Source: JAGVSZ01 sp035456405 (GTDB lineage Bacteria; Pseudomonadota; Gammaproteobacteria; Burkholderiales; SG8-39). From it: 64,000 bases of DNA. The translations under genes were made by a program, and so were the position numbers. The notes beneath the pieces were generated by a model. The model was not told where the DNA came from, did not search any database, and saw nothing but the letters and a program-made list of their open reading frames with translations. Below are positions 44,701-53,224 of the stretch, in pieces (the first letter of the stretch is position 1; the number at the start of each line of letters is the position of its first letter). The stretch is taken from assembly GCA_035456405.1 (NCBI GenBank), contig DATIDG010000021.1:9852-73851 (forward strand). The letters run 5' to 3'.

Positions 44701-46638
44701 GCGCTCGGAGAGCGGGACCGCCGGATCGCGATCGACGACCGGCCCGTCGAGGATGTCGGCGCTGCGCAGGAAGGTGAGCTCCTCGATGCGCAGGTTCGGA
44801 TCGTCGGGGTTGAGGCCGAGGCTGAGCAGATTGGCGCGCTTGGTGGCGGTGACGTAGTCCCACCAATTGTCGCGCAGGAACCGCGCGAAGCCGCCCCAGA
44901 CGATCAGGTTCCACGCATGCTCGTCGGTGACCGCCTTGCGGCTGCCGTAGCCGGCCGATGCCGCCTGCAGCCCGAGCACGTTCATGAACGCGGCAAAGCC
45001 GCGATCGCCCTGGCTGACCCGTGCGACCTGCGCCGCGAGCGCGCGCCAATCGGCGGTGAGACGTGCATTGGCGGCGTCGAGCGCGCCGAGGAAGGCAGCG
45101 TCGCGACCGCGCTCGCCCTCGCTCCACGCGAAGCGCGGCAGGGCGCTGGTGACCAGCACGCCGTATGGCTGACTGGCGGTGCGGATCGAAGGCAGCAGCC
45201 CGCGCCCGGTGACGTAGGTCAACGCGAAGCGCTCGAGCGAGGCGCGCGAGGCTTCGGGCAGCAGCGAGGCGATGAAGTTCCGCGCGTAGGCGCCGAGCGT
45301 CGCCGGCCAAAGCGCGCGGTTCATCGCCAGCGCTTCGGCGATGTCCATGCGCTTGGCGCTCGGCAGCGACTTGACGCTGTCGAAGCCCAGCCCGAGCGCC
45401 TCGGCGAGGCGTTGCACGTCGCTCTTGTTCGGATGATCGAGGGTCGGCACCGCGACCGCCTCGTCGAGCGCCTCGCCCATCGCCTCGACGCCGGCGGCGA
45501 GCGCGGTGGTGAATCCGGACTTGGTGTCCTCGTTGTTGTTGGTGGGCGTGCCGGGCGGGACCAGATCGAAGCCGGCGGTGAAGCGATGCGCCGCGATCAG
45601 CCGCGCGACGCGCGCGGCGGCCTCGTCGGCATCACTGGTCAGCCGCAGCCCGAGCGCGACCACGCGGTCGAAGCCGCTGCGCGGCCACGGCATCTCGAGC
45701 GGAATGCGCAGCGCCAGGCCGACCTCGACCGCGGTGTCGAAGTCGAACAGCCAGCGCAGCTTGGGGTCGGTGACGAGGCGGCCGGTGGTGCCGTCGCGAT
45801 CCAGCTTCGCCTCGAGCTGCTCCGGATCGGGTCCCAGGATCAGATCGTCGGGGATCGGCTTGCCGAAGACCTGATGGATCACGGCCCCGCCGGCGATGGT
45901 GATGATTGCGAAGCGATCGGGCATCACGAAGGAGCGCGGCACGCTGCCGGCGCTTTCCGGCGCCGGTTCGCCGGGATCGGGGAAGATCAGCGCCTCGGGC
46001 AGCGGCCGCGGCTCAGCATCCCAATTGGTCGGCCGTTGCCGTCGCACGAGATAGGCGGCGCGGCCCTCGGTGTAGCGATGGACCAGCGTCGTCCACGCAC
46101 CTTCCTCGGCCAGCCGTCGCGCGTTCTCGTCGCCGAGCCGTGCCGCGTCGGCGCGGCGGCGCCAGAAGCCGCGCGCCGCGTCGACTTCGCCGGTCGTCAG
46201 CGCGTCCTCATGTGCGGTGACCGCGATCGTGTCCGGGAAGATGCGCACGCGCAACTCGTGCTGCTCGCCCTCGTTCCAGAAGCGCGTCTCGAGCCGCACC
46301 GGCAGCAGCAGGAACGGCGTGCGATCGTCGAGCTGCTCGATCAGGCGCGACGGATCGGCGAGACCCGCATCGCCGATCATCTCGCCGAGCTTGGCATCGA
46401 AACCGCCGAGCCGGCCGCGGGCCTGGTCCACGGCGCGACGTCGATCGGCGAGCGCCCGATCGAGCGCGGCGATGCGCCCGGCAAGGTCGGGATTGCCGGG
46501 GAGCTGGCGGCGCAAAGCGGCGAGCTCGGCCTCGCTCGCATCGACCGCACCCGATGCGGCGCGCAAGCCGGCGCGCGCGGCGTCGCGCTCGGCACGGGTG
46601 GCCGCGAAGGCGGCCTGATGCTCGCTCAATCCGGCCAT
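41716..46638 (-). CDS. Uncharacterised giant protein (1640 aa)
   Basis: The start is taken at the ATG of MAGLSEHQ, which overlaps the stop of the upstream gene by 13 bases; longer starts would overlap by over 200. The first 80 residues are Ala/Arg/Leu-rich heptads, likely a coiled coil. Then comes FLLLPVRLETRFWNEGEQ and a stretch ELRVRIFPDTIAVTAHED. In the middle is RLDAWHLGMFNRRLDFMRR with LGAYGVVENLRPS shortly after. The second half is helical and ends with LLVENALVANAAAPPA. No signal peptide. I know of no characterised homologue. It may be a structural or scaffold protein of a large assembly; that is inference only. Confidence 0.78.
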   Translation of the reverse strand: MAGLSEHQAAFAATRAERDAARAGLRAASGAVDASEAELAALRRQLPGNPDLAGRIAALDRALADRRRAVDQARGRLGGFDAKLGEMIGDAGLADPSRLIEQLDDRTPFLLLPVRLETRFWNEGEQHELRVRIFPDTIAVTAHEDALTTGEVDAARGFWRRRADAARLGDENARRLAEEGAWTTLVHRYTEGRAAYLVRRQRPTNWDAEPRPLPEALIFPDPGEPAPESAGSVPRSFVMPDRFAIITIAGGAVIHQVFGKPIPDDLILGPDPEQLEAKLDRDGTTGRLVTDPKLRWLFDFDTAVEVGLALRIPLEMPWPRSGFDRVVALGLRLTSDADEAAARVARLIAAHRFTAGFDLVPPGTPTNNNEDTKSGFTTALAAGVEAMGEALDEAVAVPTLDHPNKSDVQRLAEALGLGFDSVKSLPSAKRMDIAEALAMNRALWPATLGAYARNFIASLLPEASRASLERFALTYVTGRGLLPSIRTASQPYGVLVTSALPRFAWSEGERGRDAAFLGALDAANARLTADWRALAAQVARVSQGDRGFAAFMNVLGLQAASAGYGSRKAVTDEHAWNLIVWGGFARFLRDNWWDYVTATKRANLLSLGLNPDDPNLRIEELTFLRSADILDGPVVDRDPAVPLSERDPILPFDGTRNYIHWLTTASWQDIEAQRFLDAGGKALPAPAALLYLYLRHAWLAELRHTTLKVLAIKDATLFAAIDPEPAIVNVGADPTLVHGQLLNIDAAKINAADRSSAVGAVVLDRARAKIFLPDDPPELLQLASLADSLRRLASLPTARLERLFAEHVDVCGYRLDAWHLGMFNRRLDFMRRDNEGRTRRGVYLGAYGVVENLRPSRVQRVVVDPQTLPEKLRDPGVTVVERRDNGGYVHAPSLTHAVSAAILRNGYLSHATPEQPQTLALNLSSARVREAMGLIEGLRNGQELAALLGYQLERGLHENHPGIELDALIYTLRERFPFTSRKLTPVPDGTAAEVIEARNVINGVDLLEFVRGKAYPYGLAGLPAAGSAEASAVVAEFDALAAALDAHSDLMLAESVHQIVQGNYDRARGVLQAMGEAEMPPLPDIVATPRSGRSLLQRVAIFAAGGAGWTGTPPTSPRAAANARLNRWLVTMLPAPSAIAVRVTAGGSPSSFLTLAALNLDALETVLMIGETLGESSSELERYIADHVRMSLGIDDEQPVTIDATAAPAVAQALATLLPLLRALRELVTKARPLDASDLRLAGESHRADPANPRGLDAPAGPRHDLQDLEARALAAIAAVDAPVNSLKTVLEAPALIAAFTALEADPSTFDSAFWTPRLASLRAALRALARLGMAEALPASAFGTTVAAVKTLVPQARNLARLGAERSALAVKLATPPPVTPPPADPAEAARARGRALTNRAAALGEAIKAVLGNAMVALPLFGLGDDHRAEVVGAFANPASSDALAIETWLQSLSRVRAPLAALAWLGCYREAIGAQPLSLTPIQLPLRAGDPWIGGATGSAELPSEVLSVVAIDAPADPGADLAGLMLDDWSEVVPTDKETTGVAFHFDRPNAAPPQALLLAVPPVLRGGWRWDDLVATITDTVDRARLRAVEPDQLMNTPYAQLLPTTLVEFSTGGLFLSTLLVENALVANAAAPPA

Positions 46639-49600
46639 GGCGTGTTCGCCTGCTGCAGGTTCTTCAGCATGCGGCGGCCATGCACGCCGACCATCACCGG
46701 CTTCTGGTACAGGATGGCCGCGAGATCGGCGGCGTTGCTGTGCCAATCGAGGCCGGCGGTGTTCCGGGTGCCGGCCACCGGCACCACGAAGGGCTTGGCG
46801 AGATCGACGCGCTTCACCGCGCCGAGATTGGCCCAGGACAGGTTGTCCCATTTCTCTTCCGCCGGAACCGCCGGCAGGCTTTCATCGAGGCCGAAGCGCG
46901 GCTCGCCGACCACTTCCTGGATGACGAAGAACCAGCCGAGGCGATCGGCCGGGATCGTCGCCCGCGCCTCGGCACTCTCGGCCAACGCCTGATCGCCGCG
47001 CACCTCGTCGAGGGACAGGTTGAAGCCGATGAAATGCAGATCGGGGCGGATCTCGGCCTTGAACAGCGGGAAGCGGATATTCGGATCGTCGGGCGCGGCG
47101 TCGACGATCTCGCCGGTCTCGTCCCACAGGATCAGCTCGTCGATGCGATCGCCGCTGCCCCATTTGGCGCGCTGCGCGTAGACCATGGTGTTGGGGTAGC
47201 GCTTGAGCAGATCGCCGCGGATCACCAGCACGACGCGATCGCCGGGGCTGGTCGCGCCGCGATTGTTGTGGCTGCCGAGCCGCGTGGTCGTCGCCCAGGT
47301 GTCGATCGGCGTGATGTCCTTGAGCGACTCGGCGAGGGCCTTGGGCGGCAGCCCGACGCGGTCGACATGCGCCGACACATCCCAGAACTGGCGGAAGCTC
47401 GAGCCGCGCTGGTCGGTCGGGTATTCGCGCCACAACAGTTCGCGCGCGAATTCATGGTTGAGGCCGAGCATGTAGGCCTCGATGAAGCGTTCATTGGCGA
47501 TCAGCAGCGACAGCGTGTTGGTCGGAATCAGATCGAGATTGGGGACCAGCAGCTCGGCCGAGAGGTCGCGCAGCGGCTCGTACATCGCCTGGCGAAGGTC
47601 GGGATAGGCCATCACCGTCGCCAGCCGCAGCGGGTCGGCGCGCGCCGCCGGATCGCGATAGGTGTCGCGCACATGCTCGCCGAGGGTGAGCCCGCCGATC
47701 GTCACCTGGCGTGTCAGCCGCCGCGGATGGGCGACGAGCGGATCGATCGCCGCCACGACCTTCAGATGCGCGTTGCCGAGGTCCGCCGCCTCGCGCTCGG
47801 GCGGCGGCGCGCGGCGCTTCTCGAACGCGGTGTTGAAGCCGATCAGCGCGGTGCGGAACGCCTCGGCGCCGGCGGCCGTCTCGACGCTGCCCGGCGGCGG
47901 AGTGAGCTCGCCCGGGCGATACAGCGCGAATTGCGTCGCGCCGGGCGCGGCGGCGGCGGCAGCCGCGGTCATGTTCGCCGGGTCGACGGCTTCGCTCGCC
48001 AGCACCCGCTCGCGCTGCCGCCACAGCGACCACGCTGCGACCACCGCAGCCGCAGCCAGGCCGATGACGACCGGCAGCGCGGCGGCACCGCCGAACAGGC
48101 CGACCATCGCCAGCACCAGCAGCACCAGCAGCAGGAGCATGAGCAGCCGGCGTGGATCGCGGATCAGCGCGCGCAGCCACTCGGGCAGGCTGCTCGAGAC
48201 CCTGCTGGCCGCGCCTTCGAGGGTCGGCTCGCCCGGCGGCGGCGCCGGCGGGGCCGCTGTTGCCTCGCCGTCATTGATCGCGGCCGCGATGCGTCCCGCG
48301 ACTGCGGCGCGCGCCTCGAACGAGCGGCGCGCGACCAGGCCGCGCGGCCGCGCCAGCTTGCGCGTGCCGGTGGCGAAGGCGGCCGGCGGCACGCGGCTCG
48401 CGCCGATCTGGTGCGCGATCGTGGTCGCGCTGCCGAGCACGCGTTTGAACACCGGTGCCGCGATCGGCAGCGACTGCGCCGCCGGCATGATGGCGAAGCT
48501 CTTGGCGTGCAGCGCGAAGCTCGCGAACATCGCCGTCTGGCCGAGCGTGATCTTGCGATTGGCGGCGAGCACCTCGCCGATCTGCTGCCAGGCGAGCTTC
48601 ATGTAGCCCTCCTGGTTGGTCTGCACGACCAGCGTGCCCATGCCGGCAGCAGCGCGGTAGCGCGGATCGCCGCTTGCCTCGTTGACCCAGTTGCGCACCG
48701 CCGGCGCGGTGTCGAGCCGCTCGACCAGCGCGTGCCAGCGGCCGTAGAGCGGCGGCGCGATCAGCGGATCATCGCTGCCGACCGCACCGGTCGCGACCAG
48801 ATCGGCGGGCGCGTTGACGATGGTCTGGATCTTGGCCGCGAAATCATTGCCCAGGTTGAGGCCGCGCGGGGTCGCAGTCGGCGCCACCAAGGCGCCTTCG
48901 AGCCCGACCCGATCGCCCGGCGGATTGACGATCGGCCCGATGCCGAAGCCCGGGCGACGGATATCCAGGTCGCGGATGCCGACATCGGGATGCGCGTCGC
49001 GCGGCACCAGGCGGCGCACCAGCTCCTCGAAATCGCCGCGCTCGCCGGTGCGGAAGAACCATTCGTAATAGACGGGGAACTCGCGCGCGGTGGTCCAGGC
49101 GAGCGCGAGACCGCTTTGCGTCGCCGGCACGTCGAGACCGAGCCCGGCGCGGCGCCCGGCCTCGAAGCTCGGGATCAGGAAGGCGTAGTAGCCGGTATCG
49201 GGCTCGAGGCGGCGCGGGCTCATCAGCCGCGACACGCCGCGATCCGCGTTCTCGCGCAGCACCTGCTCGAGCGCGGGGAGGTCGGGCGTCGTGCCGTCGC
49301 CGGCACCGAGCGCGTCGGCGATCTGGCCATGCGCCCAGGCCCAGAGCTGATCGTCGGGCGCGATCAGCTCGTCGAGCTTGGTCGCGGTCGCGAGCTTGAT
49401 CGAGAATAGCGGCCGACCCGGTGTGCGATTGGGGGTGAACTCGCTCTCCTTGAGTAGCAGCAGCGTCAGCCACGGCGTCAGGCGATGGCGCGCCAGGTCG
49501 ACGCGGTCGGGCGTGTAGCGCCAGGGAAAATCCTCGTCGTAGAACTCGGCGAAGGCGAAGAAATTGGGCTCGAAATCGGTGACCCAGCCGCGCGGCTCGG

Positions 49601-49808
49601 TGCGGATGATCTCCTGCGGGTTGATGCCGAGCACGTCGCCGGGGCCGACCAGCTGGATGTCCTTGTCGATGACCCGGGTCTCGGCGCCGTCGCCGACCGT
49701 GAGCGCGACCTGCAGCCGCGCGCGCGAGGTCGTCACCGCCGGGGTCTGGATCTGGTTGGCGACGCCGCGCCGCAACCAGGGCAGGAAGGCGTAGCGCGCG
49801 ATGGTCAT
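46626..49808 (-). CDS. Uncharacterised large protein (1060 aa) with two central membrane helices
   Basis: A soluble-looking N-terminal half (residues 1-545; LPWLRRGVANQI, EFYDEDFPWRYTPD, YYEWFFRTGERGDFEELVRR) is joined through a Pro-rich linker to two hydrophobic helices at about 554-572 and 576-594, then a second soluble half with LTRQVTIGGLTLGEHVR, NHEFARELLWREYPTDQRG and a C-terminal QKPVMVGVHGRRM. The helices suggest the protein sits in the inner membrane or inserts into a target membrane. The start codon overlaps the preceding DUF6603-type gene by four bases (ATGA). No family name is offered. Confidence 0.78.
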   Translation of the reverse strand: MTIARYAFLPWLRRGVANQIQTPAVTTSRARLQVALTVGDGAETRVIDKDIQLVGPGDVLGINPQEIIRTEPRGWVTDFEPNFFAFAEFYDEDFPWRYTPDRVDLARHRLTPWLTLLLLKESEFTPNRTPGRPLFSIKLATATKLDELIAPDDQLWAWAHGQIADALGAGDGTTPDLPALEQVLRENADRGVSRLMSPRRLEPDTGYYAFLIPSFEAGRRAGLGLDVPATQSGLALAWTTAREFPVYYEWFFRTGERGDFEELVRRLVPRDAHPDVGIRDLDIRRPGFGIGPIVNPPGDRVGLEGALVAPTATPRGLNLGNDFAAKIQTIVNAPADLVATGAVGSDDPLIAPPLYGRWHALVERLDTAPAVRNWVNEASGDPRYRAAAGMGTLVVQTNQEGYMKLAWQQIGEVLAANRKITLGQTAMFASFALHAKSFAIMPAAQSLPIAAPVFKRVLGSATTIAHQIGASRVPPAAFATGTRKLARPRGLVARRSFEARAAVAGRIAAAINDGEATAAPPAPPPGEPTLEGAASRVSSSLPEWLRALIRDPRRLLMLLLLVLLVLAMVGLFGGAAALPVVIGLAAAAVVAAWSLWRQRERVLASEAVDPANMTAAAAAAAPGATQFALYRPGELTPPPGSVETAAGAEAFRTALIGFNTAFEKRRAPPPEREAADLGNAHLKVVAAIDPLVAHPRRLTRQVTIGGLTLGEHVRDTYRDPAARADPLRLATVMAYPDLRQAMYEPLRDLSAELLVPNLDLIPTNTLSLLIANERFIEAYMLGLNHEFARELLWREYPTDQRGSSFRQFWDVSAHVDRVGLPPKALAESLKDITPIDTWATTTRLGSHNNRGATSPGDRVVLVIRGDLLKRYPNTMVYAQRAKWGSGDRIDELILWDETGEIVDAAPDDPNIRFPLFKAEIRPDLHFIGFNLSLDEVRGDQALAESAEARATIPADRLGWFFVIQEVVGEPRFGLDESLPAVPAEEKWDNLSWANLGAVKRVDLAKPFVVPVAGTRNTAGLDWHSNAADLAAILYQKPVMVGVHGRRMLKNLQQANTPWPD

Positions 49809-52800
49809 GCGGCGACCTCGTAGCCGGGAACCACCTGGAGGCGCGCCGCGCCCCCGGGATCGTTGGCGGCCATCGCATTCATCGCCGCGCGCGCCTCGGC
49901 CTGGGTCGCGAACACCGCGTTGCCGCCGGCGAGGGTCAGGTCCTTGGTCGTCACCACCGCGAAGCTCTCGCCCGCCAGCACCACCTTGGCCGTGCCGAGC
50001 CCGGTGGCCACGTTCTTGGTCGCGCCGAGCCCCGACTTGGCAGCGGCGCTGCCGAGGATCAGCGCATCGAGCAGGAAGCGCGCGAGCTTGAAGACCAGTC
50101 CGCGCGCCTTGCGATCAAGATAGATGACCTCGTAGACGACATCGAGCTTGCGCACGAAATCGGTCTTCGGCGCGCCGCCGCCCTTGATCTGCATGCCGGC
50201 GTCGAAACCGGCGAAGGACTGGCTCGACAGCTTCTCGCCGTCGCTCATATCGAGGAACTGCGCCGGCGCGAACTGCTCGCGGACGCTCGTCGTCTCGGCG
50301 ATCTCGCCGCCGACGCGGACCTCGGTGATCGCGAAGCGGTTGCCGCCCTCGAGACGCTGGGCGCCGACGCGGGCGAGCGGCAGGTTCATCGGTGCGATCA
50401 GCTGCCGCGCCGCCAGCACACCGGCCGGATGGAAGATGATGCCGGCCTCGCCGGTGAAGTCGCGCAGCGCCACTTGCGGCGCGTGCAGCGCTGGCAACAG
50501 CGCCTGCCATGCCCGGTCGTCGCGCAACGCGTCGGCGATCAGCGGCAGCAGGCGCAGCGGCAGCAGGAGTAGCGACAGCGGATCGCCGATGGTGACGTCG
50601 AACTTGACCGAGATGGTGATGGTGAAGATGAAGCCGATTTCGAACGAGGCGCGGCCGCGCGCGTGCAGCGGTGCGGGCCCCTCGAGCATGAGATGCAAAC
50701 GGACGCTGAACAGCACCGTCGAGCCGGTGCGCACCGCCAGCATGGCGCTGATATCGGCGATGAAGTGGAACGGGTCGCGCTGGATCAGCACGTCGGCGGC
50801 GAGGAAGCCGTAGACATTGAAGGCGCGCGCGCCGGCCTTGAGCTCGAGCTTGCCGCCGAACTGGATGGTGTTGGCGGTCACCGCGACATAGACCTGGGCG
50901 CGGATGTCGGGCAGGCCGCGGAAGACCTGGATGCTGATCCGCTCGAGCGGACCGAGCCCCATCGACGGCGGCGTGTAGCTCGGGTGGAAGCCGCCGACGG
51001 TGAGCAGGAAGTTGCCGTTCTCGCCCCAGTAAAGCCTGACCGCCATGTCGCCGGTCAGCGGCATGAACACCAGGTACGAATCGTAGAGCGCGGCATCGAA
51101 GGAAAGCTGGCGCTTGTCGAAATCGACCACGCCCAGGAAGTTGACCTGGATGCGGATCAGTGCGGCTTCCGGCGTCGGCACCGTCACCCGCAGCACGCCG
51201 GCGATGGCGAAGGCCGGACGCGGGATCTCGAGGAACAGCCCGAGCTCGAGGCTGACCAGCGTCGGCGTGCCCCAGCCGAGCTTGGCCATCGGCCCGATCA
51301 GGAAGCGGCCACCGAGCGGCGGGAAGACGCGCTTGAGATCGTCGATGATTCGCGGCGCGTTGGCGACGACATCGCGCGGGAACAGAATCGAGTTGAGCGA
51401 GCCGTCGCGGATGCCGCCGCGCAGCACGTCGAGGACGATGGTGCGGTTGAGCCCGAGCAGCCCGCCGACGCCGAGCAAGGTGAATCCGAAGCTGAGCTGG
51501 ATCGGCGCGAACTCCGCCGAGATGACGATCACCAGCGAGAAGCCCGCGCTGCCGTCGGGCATCCGCGCGTTGAGCACGCCGACCGCTTTGAGGTCGATCA
51601 CGCCCTGGAAGCTCAGCTCGAGCGCGCCGGCGTACTCGCCCTTGGCGGGATCGAGATAGAGGAAGCCGCCGCCGCGGAAGCCGCCGCCATCGACGCGCAG
51701 GCCGACGCCGTTGGGCGGCTTGAACCCGACATCGATGTCGAGCGGCCCGAGATTGCCGCCCTCGTCCGGGAAGCTGCCCTCGAGCAGCACGCCGATGCGA
51801 TCGACGCTGACGCCGAGTGGCCCGAGCTGGCCGCCGATCGCGGCCGAGAGCTCGACCGGGATCTTGCCGCCGGGTGCGATTCCGGCGCGGACATAGACCG
51901 TCTCGAGCGTCACCGGGCCGATGGTCGCGTGGGTCGGGATCGCGATCTCGATCGCCGAGCTGCCGTCGAGCTTGAGCCCGCTCTCCGGCGACCAGGTCGC
52001 GGCGAGGCTGACCTGGCTCTCGCCCTTGAGCCCGCCGGTCAGGAAGCGCAGGAAGGAATCGCCTTGGGAGGTGTCGATCGCCGCCTTGCCGTCCTTGATC
52101 GAGAGCGAGACCACCGGCACGCCGCGCGCCTCGCCCGCCGCCGGATCCCACTCGGCGGCGAGCGCGACGCCGAGCTTGAACTGCGTCATCTCGATGCGGC
52201 TGGTGCCGGCCTGGCCGAGCAGCACCATCGGCGTGGCGCCGTCGCCGGCGAGCAGCGCCGCCTCGAGATTGAGCCTGGCATCGCCCGATGGCGGCTTGAC
52301 CGCCAGGCGGCCATCGGGCCGGATCGTGGTCTCGATGCCGGCCTCGAAGCGGCCGGCGGTGGTCATCCGCAGCGACCAGGGCGGCAGCAGCGCGAGCGTA
52401 TGCGCGGTGTCGATGGTCGCCGCCTGGCGCACGCGCAGCGCCAGGCCGGGCGGGCTGAGGCTCGGATCGACAGCGAGGCGGAAGGCCCAGGCCTCGAGGA
52501 TCGCCGGCAGGCCGGGCGCGGTGATCAGCGTCACCTCGAGATCGGGCTGGTCGACGAAGCGCTTGAGCCGGGTCAGCAGCTCGATGCCGTCGAAGCCCGG
52601 CGTACCCCAGCCGAACCGGTCTGCGAGATGCTGGCGCGGATCGCTGACAAGCGCGATGAATCGATCGAGCCGCAGCTCGCGGCGCGCGAAAGGCGGCGCG
52701 ACCGGATTGCTCGGAATGCCCGGCTCCGGCACGTCGTCGAGCACGCCCGTGAGCGCGAAGGCCGGCACCAGCGCCGGTGCCTTGCTCTCGATCCACTCCA

Positions 52801-53224
52801 CCAGCAGGAAATTGACCAGCCGCGTCGGCAGTTTCGTGATCGCCGCCTCGATGTGCGTGCGCTGATCGGGCGGCAGCGAAGCCGCGATGTGCACGACGGC
52901 ACTGCGGATCTGACCGATGCCGGTGATCACGGCGCCGATGCGCTGGATCGCCTCGACGCCGCGCTGGACGATGGCGACCGGATCGTTGCCGTTGAGCGCC
53001 ACGGCCAGCGCCGCCACGGCTGGGCCGAGCTGCCCGGCCGCGGTCGCTGTCGCGTTGAGCGCAGCGGCGAGTCCGCTGTCGCCGATCGCACCCGCTGGCA
53101 GGCGAATACCGAGCGCCTCGAACAGCCCCGGCGCGCGCTCGGCCGCGAGATGCTGCTCGAGCGGCTGCAGCGCCTCGCCGAGCAGGCGGGCGAGCTGCTC
53201 GAGCGTGCCGGCTTCGCGACTCAT
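49805..53224 (-). CDS. DUF6603-type large protein (1139 aa)
   Basis: The central and C-terminal two thirds match my memory of DUF6603: GVGGLLGLNRTIVLDVLRGG, VFPPLGGRFLIGPMAKLGWG, SFDAALYDSYLVFMPLTGDM, GENGNFLLTVGGFHPSYTPP and PFHFIADISAML, arranged as successive amphipathic strands that suggest a long lipid-binding or beta-solenoid structure. The N-terminal 250 residues are helical with LGEALQPLEQHLAAER. There is no signal peptide. DUF6603 has no assigned function that I know of. The ATG overlaps the protease stop (ATGA). It is the second gene of the five-gene operon. Confidence 0.75.
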   Translation of the reverse strand: MSREAGTLEQLARLLGEALQPLEQHLAAERAPGLFEALGIRLPAGAIGDSGLAAALNATATAAGQLGPAVAALAVALNGNDPVAIVQRGVEAIQRIGAVITGIGQIRSAVVHIAASLPPDQRTHIEAAITKLPTRLVNFLLVEWIESKAPALVPAFALTGVLDDVPEPGIPSNPVAPPFARRELRLDRFIALVSDPRQHLADRFGWGTPGFDGIELLTRLKRFVDQPDLEVTLITAPGLPAILEAWAFRLAVDPSLSPPGLALRVRQAATIDTAHTLALLPPWSLRMTTAGRFEAGIETTIRPDGRLAVKPPSGDARLNLEAALLAGDGATPMVLLGQAGTSRIEMTQFKLGVALAAEWDPAAGEARGVPVVSLSIKDGKAAIDTSQGDSFLRFLTGGLKGESQVSLAATWSPESGLKLDGSSAIEIAIPTHATIGPVTLETVYVRAGIAPGGKIPVELSAAIGGQLGPLGVSVDRIGVLLEGSFPDEGGNLGPLDIDVGFKPPNGVGLRVDGGGFRGGGFLYLDPAKGEYAGALELSFQGVIDLKAVGVLNARMPDGSAGFSLVIVISAEFAPIQLSFGFTLLGVGGLLGLNRTIVLDVLRGGIRDGSLNSILFPRDVVANAPRIIDDLKRVFPPLGGRFLIGPMAKLGWGTPTLVSLELGLFLEIPRPAFAIAGVLRVTVPTPEAALIRIQVNFLGVVDFDKRQLSFDAALYDSYLVFMPLTGDMAVRLYWGENGNFLLTVGGFHPSYTPPSMGLGPLERISIQVFRGLPDIRAQVYVAVTANTIQFGGKLELKAGARAFNVYGFLAADVLIQRDPFHFIADISAMLAVRTGSTVLFSVRLHLMLEGPAPLHARGRASFEIGFIFTITISVKFDVTIGDPLSLLLLPLRLLPLIADALRDDRAWQALLPALHAPQVALRDFTGEAGIIFHPAGVLAARQLIAPMNLPLARVGAQRLEGGNRFAITEVRVGGEIAETTSVREQFAPAQFLDMSDGEKLSSQSFAGFDAGMQIKGGGAPKTDFVRKLDVVYEVIYLDRKARGLVFKLARFLLDALILGSAAAKSGLGATKNVATGLGTAKVVLAGESFAVVTTKDLTLAGGNAVFATQAEARAAMNAMAANDPGGAARLQVVPGYEVAA

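Noticed and set aside
44182..46992. Long open frame on the plus strand (936 codons) opposite the 1640-residue gene
   Set aside because: It is antisense to a gene with better codon pattern, is rich in Arg/Gly/Glu/Leu repeats typical of GC-rich shadows, and has no recognisable motif. The same holds for the other long antisense frames at 46554-49409, 50663-53302 and 25157-28000.
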